From positions 8,184,001 to 8,248,000 of the forward strand of contig OW051473.1 in the NCBI GenBank assembly GCA_932521025.1: a DNA stretch of 64,000 nt, in the 5' to 3' direction. The notes beneath the pieces are model-generated. The model was not told the origin of the DNA and made no database searches. It saw only the letters and a list, made by a program, of their open reading frames with translations. Each line of letters opens with the position of its first letter. The stretch's first letter is position 1. Of the stretch, positions 1 through 10,278 are shown piece by piece. The stretch is from Oscheius onirici. Lineage: Eukaryota; Nematoda; Chromadorea; Rhabditida; Rhabditidae. Made by a program: the position numbers and the translations under genes.

Positions 1-1
1 T

Positions 2-1046
2 GCTCGTGTACCTAACTGTGGCTACGAGACTCCACTCACTGAAAATCCAATCGACTTCTCTGAGTTTACCGAAATGGACAACACTTTGAGGTCGAGACGA
101 ATGTCCGAGACAAACTTGGCCGGTCCTCAGATGTACACCAGGCCTTCTGTGACAACTACGGGTCCGCCAACCGTGAGTCTCTTATCTCTGTTGAAATGGA
201 TAGCTCTTTAGAGTGCCCGTGGTCGCAGATGGCAGAGTGAAGCCGACACTGTTAATCAGTACCCTGAGGTTGAAGGCAACAATATTGATGACGGTAAGCT
301 TTTTATTTGCTCTTATTGAGAGTACTTTATTATTTATCCGCCTTGTCCAGTTCGTTATCGTACCTGCTAAGTAAACCATGATGTGAAGCACTCGGAACCT
401 TTTAGAGAGTCTCAAGGTTTCAAGAGTTTTCCAAAAAAGGACAATGTTCTTAAATGTGGTCTCAACATGGTACGTTGGCTTCGAGCAGCGAGAAAATTCA
501 AAGCACCAAAATGAAAGATCAGTCGAGTGTTTTGAAAAAAAAACAAGTCTCCCAAATCTGAGGGCGTATAAAATCGGTGTATATGATCCCAAACAAGTTG
601 GAATTCTGGGATCATCGAAATCTAGTCTTCGGAGCAATTCACAGTCAAAGTAGAAAGCATGAGTTTCAATATTCAAAATACTGTACACTAACAGCGAGAA
701 GATACTCTAGCCTCTTTATCACTTTGTTTCCCTCTTATTAACAACTTTCAGAGTTTGACGAAGGTGTTCTTTCCCGTCTCTGGGGAGTTCGTGGCTTTGG
801 ACAGGCCTGGCATTGGTTGAGGGAGAAGAAACGAGCAGAATGCACTCCATTGAACGCCTACTTGACCTACGTGACTCTTCCTTGGACCAGTATCTTAAAT
901 GGTATGTTATTAACTTGTTTTTATCAAGCACATTTCTTTCTTTCTTCCCTTTTATCATAAATTACTTTTCAGACTTACTCAGAGACGATCCACGAGCTCC
1001 TATCCTCACATTTGAGTTTGACTCGGAACCCCAGATGCGACAATAA
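2..1046 (+). CDS. 3' part of an unidentified gene (four exons seen)
   Basis: Four exons join in one frame: 2-172, 212-293, 752-901 and 973-1046, ending in TAA. Donors are GTGAGT, GTAAGC and GTATGT, and acceptors end in TTTAG or TTTCAG. The last 130 or so residues start with a Ser/Thr/Pro-rich low-complexity stretch, then a compact part with GFGQAWHWLREKK and TYVTLPWTSIL, which looks like a conserved C-terminal tail. The gene starts before the window, so its family cannot be judged; I do not recognise it. The third intron (294-751) is unusually long for this locus. An AATAAA signal near 1167 probably ends the transcript. The exon model is well supported by frame continuity; the function is unknown. 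Confidence 0.75.
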
Positions 1047-1135
1047 GATCCATCGTGTACATTTATCCTCAGTGCAGCTGTGAATTAGTTCTTGTTCTGT
1101 TTATGTACAGCTTTTTCTCCAGTTTACGATCTCTA

Positions 1136-1332
1136 TCCCGGCAATTGTTCCTCCATTCTTTCCAAAGAAATAAAACTCTCTATCTTCCGTTCAACTGGTT
1201 GGTTATTGATCAAGCGCGCACAAACAGCTAAAGGGGAGTGTTCCCAAGCAAGTGGCTTGGTGGTCTAGGGGTATGATTCTCGCTTCGGGTGCGAGAGGTC
1301 CCGGGTTCGATTCCCGGCTGAGCCCAATAGTT
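1136..1332 (+). repeat. Inverted duplication, copy 1 (3' UTR + tRNA-Pro)
   Basis: This block holds the poly(A) region of the upstream gene and the intact tRNA-Pro. It matches the reverse complement of 1841-2015 over nearly its whole length, with small deletions in the second copy. The spacer is about 508 bp. Confidence 0.85.
1254..1325 (+). tRNA. tRNA-Pro (CGG)
   Basis: A 72-nt cloverleaf. The acceptor arms GGCTTGG and the 3' GAGCCC pair with one wobble. The D arm contains GGTCTAGGGG. The anticodon stem CTCGC/GCGAG encloses the loop TTCGGGT, giving anticodon CGG for proline codon CCG. The T arm is CCGGG-TTCGATT-CCCGG. A-box and B-box sequences (GGTTCGATTCC) are intact and there is no intron, so this looks functional. 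Confidence 0.95.
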
Positions 1333-1840
1333 TTGATTTTTTTATGTTAAATGTAAACAATAAAAATAATTTAACAGACAATGGCTAAGCATGTTCGAAA
1401 ATGGCTCGAAAATGTTTTGGTCAAGTGGAAAATCCGATTTCCTTTCATTTTCTTGTCCCTCAAGCTTGAAATAGACATTTGCGGCTTAGGAGCAACATTC
1501 ACTGTGACCTAATCATCTTCAGCTATGCTATATTCTACAAGGTTGTAGAACTCATCAAATACAACAATGCAACAACTTACAAGGCAAAGCGGGAAATAAT
1601 GTGTGCACGAAAACAGGTTTTAAAAAAGTCAGAAAACTCTCTTAGGTTTTCACCAGCTGACTTGAAATAAGGGTTCTAGGGGTAACAATTTTTAGCGGAA
1701 TCCGATAAATCACTTTCGAAACATGAAAATGCTAATGACGACAGCTACAGGCGCTCTATGTCGAACAATGGCTTAAAAACGTCATAAGTCAACAACGGAT
1801 ACAACGGAAAGTTTATCCAATATAGCGCAAAATGTAAGAA
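1333..1840. other. Spacer between the inverted copies
   Basis: AT-rich sequence with no convincing exon. A 63-codon open frame at 1479-1670 has no matching splice signals or recognisable protein, so I see nothing else here. Confidence 0.5.
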
Positions 1841-2015
1841 AAACTCTTGGGCTCAGTCGGGAATCGGACCTCTCGCAACCGAAGCGAGCCCCTAGACCAC
1901 CAAGCCACTTGCTTGGGAACACTCCCCTTTAGCTGTGGCGCTTGATCAATAACAAACCAGTTGAACGGAAGATAGTTTTATTTCTTTGGAAAGAATGGAG
2001 GAGCAATTGCCGGGA
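1841..2015 (-). repeat. Inverted duplication, copy 2
   Basis: Reverse-complement copy of 1136-1332. It retains the AATAAA-containing 3' UTR sequence and the tRNA region, but has lost several short blocks. Confidence 0.85.
1849..1906 (-). pseudogene. tRNA-Pro pseudogene
   Basis: A 58-nt decayed copy of the tRNA-Pro at 1254-1325. It has lost about 7 nt between the D arm and the anticodon stem and about 6 nt in the T arm, including part of the B box. It also carries a G-to-T change in the anticodon loop (TTCGGTT). The cloverleaf cannot form, so it is unlikely to be transcribed or charged. The flanks are preserved better than the tRNA itself. Confidence 0.85.
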
Positions 2016-2249
2016 TTTGTGTTCCGTATTCCGTCCAGGAAACTGAGACCTAGAATAACTCATAATTCTTGTTCCTGTCTTCCGTTTTGTATCAAGTCGG
2101 TACAATTGGCAGATTAGCTCTGTGGACTGAACCATGGAAAATCGATAAATGAGCATAATCAGACGCCGATGCGGATCACATTGGCTATGCCTATTTTTCT
2201 GAAATCCACCTTTCTCTTCTCATTTCTTTTTTATTCTCTAATAGTTAAT

Positions 2250-2650
2250 GCTAACATTTTTTAGACTCTACATGATCATGGCATCTTCGAGCATCAACAG
2301 TATGGAATGTGCAGCTCTGTAGCAGAGAAAAGGAAGGAATGGAAACGGACGGGTCTGTCGTGAAGACGAAGATAGACAAATGGCAAGTAAGCAGAGCATG
2401 CGAGCCAGAGTAAGTTATTCCTCAGTTTTTAAACTACCGGCTTTTATAGGTATACTACGCCTATGAATAAACCAGCAACAGGCCCACTTCGCTAGAGCCA
2501 AACTTCCTGGTCAAGATCGAGGATGAGGAGCCGACAAAATAGTCGGTAACTGTATGCTCTACGGGCTGGAAGAACAACACGAGCTGGAAGAAGATCATTC
2601 TTCATGTCTTACCGAAAAACCTCATAATTGAGAAAAATAAAAAGTTTGCA
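2250..2650 (+). pseudogene. Degenerate gene copy 1 of a tandem pair
   Basis: This region resembles 3050-3400: a TTTTTAG acceptor, then an open stretch reading GIFEHQQYGMCSS that stops at a TGA, then a GTAAG donor near 2410 and a TTTTATAG acceptor. It ends with an AATAAA near 2635. The block order matches copy 2, but frames are interrupted. I read it as a decayed duplicate; the parent protein is not recognised. Confidence 0.35.
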
Positions 2651-3049
2651 CTACAAATTCACCACTTGTTACTCTCGGTCGATTCTCCTATACGAATTAC
2701 CTTCCTAAAATTTATACGAGCCGTGTACATCCGTATAAAACAGAATAGCGAAAAAAGATTATTGATTTCCCAAATGCCCGTTTTTCAGCGTTTGCTAGTT
2801 TTTTTGCGAATCTCAGTTAGGATTTTCTCGAAAGTTCGAGGCGAGGATTTGTTCTTCTCAATACAGCTTTACTCGTTTTTTTCCGCTAATGTTTTCCATT
2901 TTTCCATTTCTTTCCGAATCAAATCTCTATCACGTTTGCTCTATCACGTCTGAACCACGGTAGACCGATATGAGAGATACCATACGCTAATGTTCGCTAC
3001 AAAGGTTTTATCTTTTTTTTCGCCCTGATTTCCGAGCGTCATTATTCTT

Positions 3050-3420
3050 TCATTTTCCTTTATATTTAGCTATGATACTTTTTAGACCTTTAAATGATCT
3101 TGATATCTTCAACCATCGGTGGGATTCGATGTGGAGTAGCTGGACCAAGGAACGATGTGAAGAAGATCGATTCCAAGATCTCGGCAATCGAAAGGACGAG
3201 GATCGTACCTGGACAGAAATACAGTACGTGGGCGCAAGAGTAAGAATTTCCGCATTTTTAAATACTGTTTTTTTAGTTCTACCACATGAGTATGAAATCG
3301 GCGAACCTCAGCATCATCAAGCATAGAGGATGGAAATAATGACTGCATCACCTCAGAATTTGAGGACGCATAGAAGATCGTTCCAAACTCCTCACCGATC
3401 ACACGTTTGTTTCATTATAC
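3050..3420 (+). pseudogene. Degenerate gene copy 2 of a tandem pair
   Basis: Parallel to 2250-2650. After a TTTTTAG acceptor the frame reads DLDIFNHRWDSMWSS. It runs to a GTAAGA donor near 3241 and, after a 37-nt intron, resumes as FYHMSMKSANLSIIKHRGWK and a stop. It is better preserved than copy 1 and might still be a small gene, but I find no start exon. The product is not recognised. Confidence 0.35.
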
Positions 3421-4331
3421 TAAGGAATAATAATAATGTTAGTATCGCCTCAATTATTTATCGCTCCCGGTCCACTAAATCGCTTGTACTTTGGCGAATG
3501 TCCTCCTGATAATTTCACTTAAATAGAAGAATTAGAAAAGATGCTAGATTAGAAAACGTCCGTCTTCCTGCGCGCGTGATTTTTCTATGAAACTTGATCA
3601 GGTTACGTGATTTTGTTCAAAAATCAAAAACGAGACACAGTCCAAGTGTTGCCTGAAATGTTCGACTTTCGGTAAGGACTTTCGGTATGTTTAGCAATTT
3701 CTACGCATTCGACGCTAGACCGCGGAAAATCGATGCTGCTTTAGCTGTTTCAAATCCGCGCGTGCCAATATTTCCCGCTGGTATTTTCTCAAATAATTTT
3801 CTTCCAATCTTATTTAATTCACTTTTCAGATCAATACGTGATCTCGACTTTGAGATGACATACAGCTGAAGTGACCGACGATTCTTGTAATGAATGTCCA
3901 CACAGAATCAATAAATGGAGCCAAGGGATCTCGGTAGATGAAGTCCTTCTCTTCTAAATCTGCCTTGTACACCTGGACATTCACTATTTTTCACATTCAC
4001 CAGTTAGCGTTCGTTCACCACTTTTTTCACTATTAAATAATGAAGTTTCTATTCTATTCTGTCCTTTTTTGGGAAAAGTTGCCCTTGCGTACCTGAAAAA
4101 GGGAAACTGACATTCTCTGCCTTTCTCTCCGCGTAAAATTGATGTGTCCAACCCCAAAGAGAGGTAGAACAATAGCTTTTCAAAAGTAGCATAAAAGTCT
4201 TGCTTTTCCGCCAGTACCGTGGAAGAAGATGTCTTTTCTGCGCTCTCCTCTACCTCGGCACATTTTCCTGTGGAATCCAGGGTTAGTCTTAGAAGTCACG
4301 AAAGTTCTGCATGCGCTCAGCTGTTTCTAAA

Positions 4332-4903
4332 TGCCCAAAATCCGAGAAGTCGTAAACAATGATGAGCGAAAATTGGCTGATGACCACATGAAAGATGTCG
4401 TTGCGCTCAGGAAGAAAGTAACTTGGAACTTGCAAGCTAGTTGATGGTTTTGCAGAGGAAATCGAGGTATAATCTCACTGGATCCTGAAAAAATCTTCCA
4501 GAAGCAGAACTTCATGGATTAGGCAGAGAGTATGGTGGCTTTTAAGAAGCATACTTCTGCGCCTGAATGGTTTTCTAACAAAGACAAAGTAACACTCTTC
4601 GTTTATTTTAAGACATTTAGAACATGTGACACTCGAATTGACTTATCTTTTGGAAACAGTAAAGGATCTAAAAACCTCCTTTGTCGAGAGAAAAGATCAA
4701 AGGACCTTATTCTAGAGATATTTTCATATATAGGTTTGTCACCCGATGTCGCTATATCAGCGCATTCGTCAGAAGGTAGAAGGTTCGTCAGAAGGTCGTC
4801 GGAAGGTTACCAGTCGTATTCATCTGGAGTCTACTTGACAGAAAACTGGAGGAAGGCAAGGAGAACGTGCGTATCACCAACAAGCCCAAGCCACGTATGT
4901 TGA
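4332..4903 (+). pseudogene. Possible gene relic with broken frames
   Basis: Short protein-like stretches follow one another in different frames. First comes a 37-codon ORF from ATG 4332 (MPKIREVVNNDERKLADDH), then a stretch with LDPEKIFQKQNFMD, then an open frame from ATG 4532 to 4903. The charged, helical composition looks protein-like, but I cannot join the pieces with normal splice sites. A local tandem repeat of TCAGAAGGT-type units lies at 4768-4806. The family is unknown and the call is tentative. Confidence 0.25.
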
Positions 4904-4959
4904 AAAAACCATCTCAAAATATTTTAGGGAGGGACGGATATTCCCGCAAAGAGGCTACT

Positions 4960-5240
4960 AACCGAGCTTGCACAGCGCTCAGACAATCTGCTCAGCAATT
5001 TCGAATACTGTAGCTTTACGGTCACCCTCTACGAACACCAACTTATTGTACACAGCCTGGATTCCTTTATCCCTGTATATTACACCGTAACGGAAAGATT
5101 CCTGTAGTACTAAAAACATTTTCAGGAAAATAACGGTGTCGTCTTCAAAATCAGCACAAATCTTTTATGGTCGATGAAAATAATCTCGCTGAATCTTGTG
5201 GTCTTCCCTGTCGATCCTTAGAGACTATCCATGGACTGAA
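4960..5240 (-). other. Short protein-like stretch, minus strand
   Basis: On the minus strand about 43 codons read ESFRYGVIYRDKG then VFVEGDRKATVFEIAEQIV and a stop, behind a TTTTTAG acceptor. The wording is somewhat like Rap-GAP-type sequence, but it is too short to assign and no further exons were found. It may be an orphan exon or a relic. Confidence 0.2.
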
Positions 5241-6133
5241 GAAGCCTATTATTTTGTAGCAAACATAAAGGTTCAATACATCTAACTGATTACTTGCGAA
5301 GATTTGGTTTTGGAACAGTGAGCTACAGTTTATGGTTTAGTAACATGGCTTTTAAAAACAACCTGCAGTTAGCCTGTTGTTTAGCTTTGGCCAGTCTAGC
5401 CTAATGACCTTCTTGCCTTTTAATAACCGTTATGTTTGTTTCCATCAGGGATTCGTATGACAACCATACTCCAAGCAAGTGTAGCCAAAAGAGGAGCTGA
5501 AATTCAGCAGTGTACTGCTGTTCAAAGCACAAAATGTTTGAAAGAGACACAAAACACCATAAGATCATTAACGATGATCAATAAAGGGCACCGGCGTGAG
5601 AACAAGCTTTGAAAATAACAAGCCGCGTGGGTGTAAATTACAGGAATTTACATTTTTACAACCTGAAAAAACGAGCTTTCCTCCTTGTTTTCCATGATGG
5701 TGCCCTGCGATAAAATTGGCACATTAGTACCTCCAAGACAAAAAGTCTTCTCTCTAGTAGGCGAGACAATCATTCCCTAATCAGCGACACCTTTTCTTCA
5801 CACGTTTTACAATGCTACCCGAAATAGCGTCCAGCGGTAGACCACAGTTCCCATACCATCTGCTTGTTCCCCAAGAGTCTTGTCCTGCGATATTTTTTGA
5901 GCGGTGCCCTTGAAAAATAGGTAGGGGCTTCAACAGTGGAAACAGTCAGACTGTTTCCTCGGCCAAGGTCAGCTGTGGGATAGGACTCTGGGTTCTGTCT
6001 TTGATGTTCTGATACCCCTCGTGGTCATATTTGTGTTTTGTTCCGGAATATATTTCGATGAGTTTCACACCTCGTGATAGCATCCTCATCTTTCCAAGGT
6101 TACATTCACATACTACGTTTCAGATCTCACAAG
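5241..6133. other. Intergenic region upstream of the vWA gene
   Basis: No gene is supported here. It probably holds the promoter of the vWA-domain gene, but I see no clear TATA element or long repeat. Open frames around 5440-5610 and 6031-6255 lack support; the latter overlaps the true first exons in another frame. Confidence 0.5.
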
Positions 6134-8833
6134 ATGTTACCACACAGTATTCTCTTCGCATTACTGCAATGCCTACTTGTGAGTGTTTTTGTTTTTGCTT
6201 GCCTTTGCGGAACGGTTTTTGGACGCAGCGATATTATCAGCAACTTTTAGGTTAGAGGAGGTTATGATGATGTAAATGACCCTCTACCGAGGTTTCCTCC
6301 GGCAATGGCACCTACAGAGGTATGTTTTTAACAAATATTTAGAAATTCCTTCTTCAGAAAGATTACAACGAGGTTCGAACTACAAACTCTCCTCAAATTG
6401 GGGATAGTTACCTCGTTCGGCCCCCAGTACAGGATTCGGAGCAGACATTGATAGAAAGCTCAGGAAAAACTGTCGAGGAAAGCTCTGGAAAAACTTTGGA
6501 GGAAAACTCTGGAAATGGTTTTGGAAATCAGGTAGGAGGAGAATCGGAAGGTTCTGCGGAAGGAGAGAGCTCCGGAATGCAGGTACATTACTTCCAAAGT
6601 AGTCTAGAATAGAGATTAAATCAGTAAGTTTTAACAAAACTCTTTACTTCAGGACGAAGAGATGCACAAGATTATGGCCGATATGTCCAGAGTTGCCCAA
6701 AAAGCGGGTGTAAGTAAGTCTAACTCTAGTTTATTTTAACAAACACCATTCCCAGCCTGTCCCGCTGATATTCTCTTTGTGATTGACTCTACCTCTTCCG
6801 TGAAAGGAATCTTTGACCAGTACAAACAATACGTGGCAAAGGTTGCGACTTCCCGCTCTCAGATAACCATCTTTTCAGGTAATCGAAGGACTCTCCATTT
6901 CGAATGAGATGGATAGAGTTGGAGTTGTTCTCTTCGCCGGACTTAAAATCCAAAGAGAGAAGATTAGACTTGGAGCTATTAATGAAACGGGAAGGCTAAT
7001 TTCGGCGATTAAAGGTGCTCTTTCAAGATTTCTACAAAAATGGTGAACTCTCAAGGTCTACCCTTCTTATCTGGAATCACGGCGACAGGTGCCGCTTTGA
7101 ATTTTGCGAAAAGTGCACTAGCCAAGCAAAGAAAACACGTACCCACGGTCGTGGTTGTCATCACTGATGGATTCAGGTTAACTTGACCCACTTTTTGTGA
7201 CATTTTTCGCTCCAATTTCAGTTACGATCTCACTGCCCATGCAGCAAAGCAACTGAGGACAATGGATAGTGTTCAAATCTATACAGTATCCTTCGGAAGT
7301 GCTTTTGTAGAGTGAGAAAGAGAAACTTCAGTGGAAAATCTTGAATTATAGGAAGGAGCTTATCGATATTGCTGGAGACAAGCAGAGATTCTTAAAGGGA
7401 GAGAATTCTTACGCCAAACTGGTGAATGTCATCAAAAACTGTCCTCTTAAAAACAAAGAGAAGAAACTGGTGAGCTTTCTTGAAATTCGGACTAAAAATA
7501 TTTTTTAAGAAAGTGGAAACTGCCACTGTGCGGCACATCGAGACGGCCACAGACAGCCAAGGCAGACATTTGATCCCGAACCCGGTTTTGACAAACAAAG
7601 GATACAAGCATTTTGACGATAGGAAAGATGCCGGTTTGTTTTAAGTCATTTTTTTGCCGAACATAAAGAAATTTAGGAGTTATTGGATCTCCCTCCAGAA
7701 CTCAAAATGGTCCTCCCTTAAGAACACAAATTGCATCAACATCGGCAGTTAAAAACACCACTTTCGGTTAGTCCCTTCATTCAGAATTCCCGAAAACGTA
7801 TTCATTTTCAGGAGAAGACCCCCGGGACGACATCCCTGGTTGATTAGCATTTTCAGATTGATGTATGACTTGACAATTTTCAGCCCCGTCGTGTCAAAAC
7901 GACATTGTAATTGTCTTCGACGCCTCCGGCTCTACAAAACGCAATTTTGATGTGCAACTGGAATTGGCCAACGAAATTGTTGATAAATTTGTTGTGGGAC
8001 CGAAAGATACACAGTTTGCTGCCATCAAGTTTGCCGGAAAAACACATTGCAAGGTTCTTTTCAACTTTACGTAAGAAGCCGAACTTTCGTTAAAAATTAA
8101 CCTTTTCAGGCAATACAGTGACAGAGATCGACTTCAACAAAAAATCAACCAGACTTCTTTTATAAGTGGAATTACAGCTACCAATGAGGCTTTGATGAAA
8201 GCGAAAGACCTCTTCAGTGGTCCCGGAGCCCGCAGAGATGTCGCCAAGCCTGTTCTGATTATCTTCACTGATGGATTCAGTTCAGAGAGTCCCATTCAAG
8301 GCATTGCTTGTAATGTTACCAACGACAGAGATTGTTCAGGGGCCACTTATCTTCACAAACAGGGAGTGACAGTGTTTGTTGTTGGAATTGGTCAAAAACC
8401 AGAACAGGTTTACATGGAAGAACTTAAAGTAAGTGCTCCAAAATAAGCTCTAAGCCGTATCGTATAGAAGTTCAGGGCTTAATGGACAGGGATGAGACCT
8501 TTTCCCAACCTAATCTATCAGTCTATTAGTTGACATGTAATAGGAATTGGGAACGACTTGGGCTGATCTTGGGATCATGGGACCGACTTGGGCTTGACCT
8601 GTGACTTGTGCATTGAAAATAGGAACCCTGGCTTCCGAGGAGTCCGAAATCAGGCTCAATTTGAAGTCAGAAGTCGTATAGGGACAGCGACAACGCGTTA
8701 TTTACAAAACATCAAAATTACTAACATTCTTCAGATGATCGCCTCTGACAGTGCCCACGTCTATCTCCTCTCAAACTTTGAGAAATTCCTTGTCGATCTT
8801 GAGATCCTCGGAAAGAACTGTATCCACCACTGA
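6134..8833 (+). CDS. Secreted protein with two von Willebrand factor A domains
   Basis: Fifteen exons sum to 1791 nt (596 aa): 6134-6178, 6251-6319, 6358-6582, 6653-6707, 6756-6841, 6879-7014, 7056-7176, 7222-7311, 7352-7469, 7510-7633, 7677-7766, 7812-7838, 7884-8070, 8110-8428 and 8735-8833. A signal peptide (MLPHSILFALLQCLL) is followed by a Ser/Gly/Glu-rich linker with ESSGKT repeats. The first vWA domain starts at CPADILFVIDSTSS and contains ITDGFS. The second starts at DIVIVFDASGS, a perfect DxSxS MIDAS, and contains FTDGFS. Such proteins usually bind matrix or cell-surface ligands through a metal ion; the partner here is unknown. Most introns are 37-72 nt, but the last is 306 nt. An AATAAA lies near 8897. 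Confidence 0.9.
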
Positions 8834-9038
8834 ACTACCTCGACCTCCATGATCTGCTCCTGATCTTACTTTTTTTGTGTGTAAACGTTTATCCCAATAA
8901 ACTTGTCACAACCCTATTGTATTCCCGGTCGCTAGGATCATCCTCGCGGAACAGAGTTCAACGGCTCAATTAAAAGAGCAGAGGTGGGGTAGCCGACAGT
9001 GGATTGAACGGATTACGACGGTTTTAATGAAGTTTGGG

Positions 9039-9045
9039 TATATAA
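9039..9045 (+). promoter_or_regulatory. TATA box
   Basis: TATATAA lies 40-46 nt upstream of the ATG at 9085. That is a normal spacing for a short 5' UTR on an untrans-spliced, highly expressed small secreted-protein gene. Confidence 0.55.
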
Positions 9046-9084
9046 TGGTCATAGTGTGGGGGCTGTCTTCTCGTTTGAGGCACA

Positions 9085-9967
9085 ATGAGGTACTGTATCC
9101 TCTTGCTTGTCTTCGCCTCCTTGATTCATGCCACGTATCGAGATAACTTTTGTACCGCCACTGCCAAGTATGTAGTTTTCTGGAATGCTGCCAGTATTGG
9201 AGGCGTAGGTCATTATTTCTAACCAACTTTCGGAAAATTTTAGATTGCTGACAGCATCATGTCCGATATTGTTCAAGGAAAATCGCTGGATGAAATCAAA
9301 TCTGGTTTGTTCATCAATACATTCGAGTTGTAATAAGTGTAGGTGCCATGGGCTACTTCATTGCCGGAACCCCCTTGGCTTCAATGTTCTCATTGCTGGG
9401 GATTAAATCCAAATTTGACTCTTGCTTGGCCAAAACGCCAGCCAAGTCTGAGGCTTTGGGATTGTTGGGAAGACTGGCTCCTTGTCTTGGCAACCGTCTC
9501 AAGCCTGCGTATCAAGAAGTAGGGAACCAATTAAAACAAACTGCAAAATTTTCAGCTCTTCGACAAGACTAAAGCAATGACTTCAGCTACAACAGCTGTC
9601 AAAACTAATACCTGCTATTACTACGGCTGGCTCTCCGTTACTCCTCATCTGATTCAAAATTTGATTTGGGCTGCTCAAAGGGTAAGTCACATTTGAAATT
9701 AGTGTGGTACATAGCAATAAGGTTTCTCAGAACAAGTCTCGTGTTTGATGCTAACCAAGAGGGATTGAAAGTGATGCTGGTGAGAAAGCGTAATTATCAA
9801 CGCTCCTAAAATTGTTCAGTTTAAAAAACCACGTTCAGAACGTCACGAAGGAAGAATGGGCATGCTGCGTCACCAATCTGCCAGCCATTCTAAAGCTGGA
9901 GGGATCTAACTTGACCTATCGCTATCCCCGTCGTACTGCTCTGCCAGTCGGACTCGATTGTTGGTAA
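9085..9967 (+). CDS. Small secreted protein, unidentified
   Basis: Exons 9085-9204, 9244-9304, 9343-9518, 9556-9681 and 9839-9967 keep one frame and give about 203 residues. Introns are 37-39 nt except the last (157 nt). The protein opens with a signal peptide (MRYCILLLVFASLIHA). The mature part has several spaced cysteines, two Gly/Leu-rich stretches (GYFIAGTPLASMFSLLG and others) and a C-terminal GLDCW. The alternating Cys and hydrophobic helices suggest a helical secreted or membrane-active protein, but I do not recognise a family. A TATA box precedes it and AATAAA follows at about 9977. Confidence 0.8.
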
Positions 9968-10278
9968 AAATAAGAAAATAAACACAATTCAATTGTTATC
10001 ACGGTTTTGGTATACTGTAAAAAGTTGAATAGGTTTATTACAAGGTTACTGAACAGGCATGAGTTAATGGATGCGAAAATCTACAAAAAAAAAGAAATGA
10101 ACGAGCGGCTTGCCAATTTACAAAGACACAGATCAACACAGTGATCCTGAAACATTTGCACTTATTATGACGTTAAGCGAATTAGAGGGATGTCTCGTTT
10201 ATCTCCCCTCCATTTTCCTGACTTTCCCATCTGCTGGTCGCATTCACATAAAGACACTGCAAAAAGAGCTAAGTAGAT

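Noticed and set aside
182..688. 168-codon minus ORF opposite the first gene
   Set aside because: It lies across the exon and long intron of the plus-strand gene, whose frame and splice sites are consistent.
9703..9778. Candidate extra exon in the small secreted protein
   Set aside because: In the required phase it hits TGA after five codons, so the 157-nt intron was kept whole.
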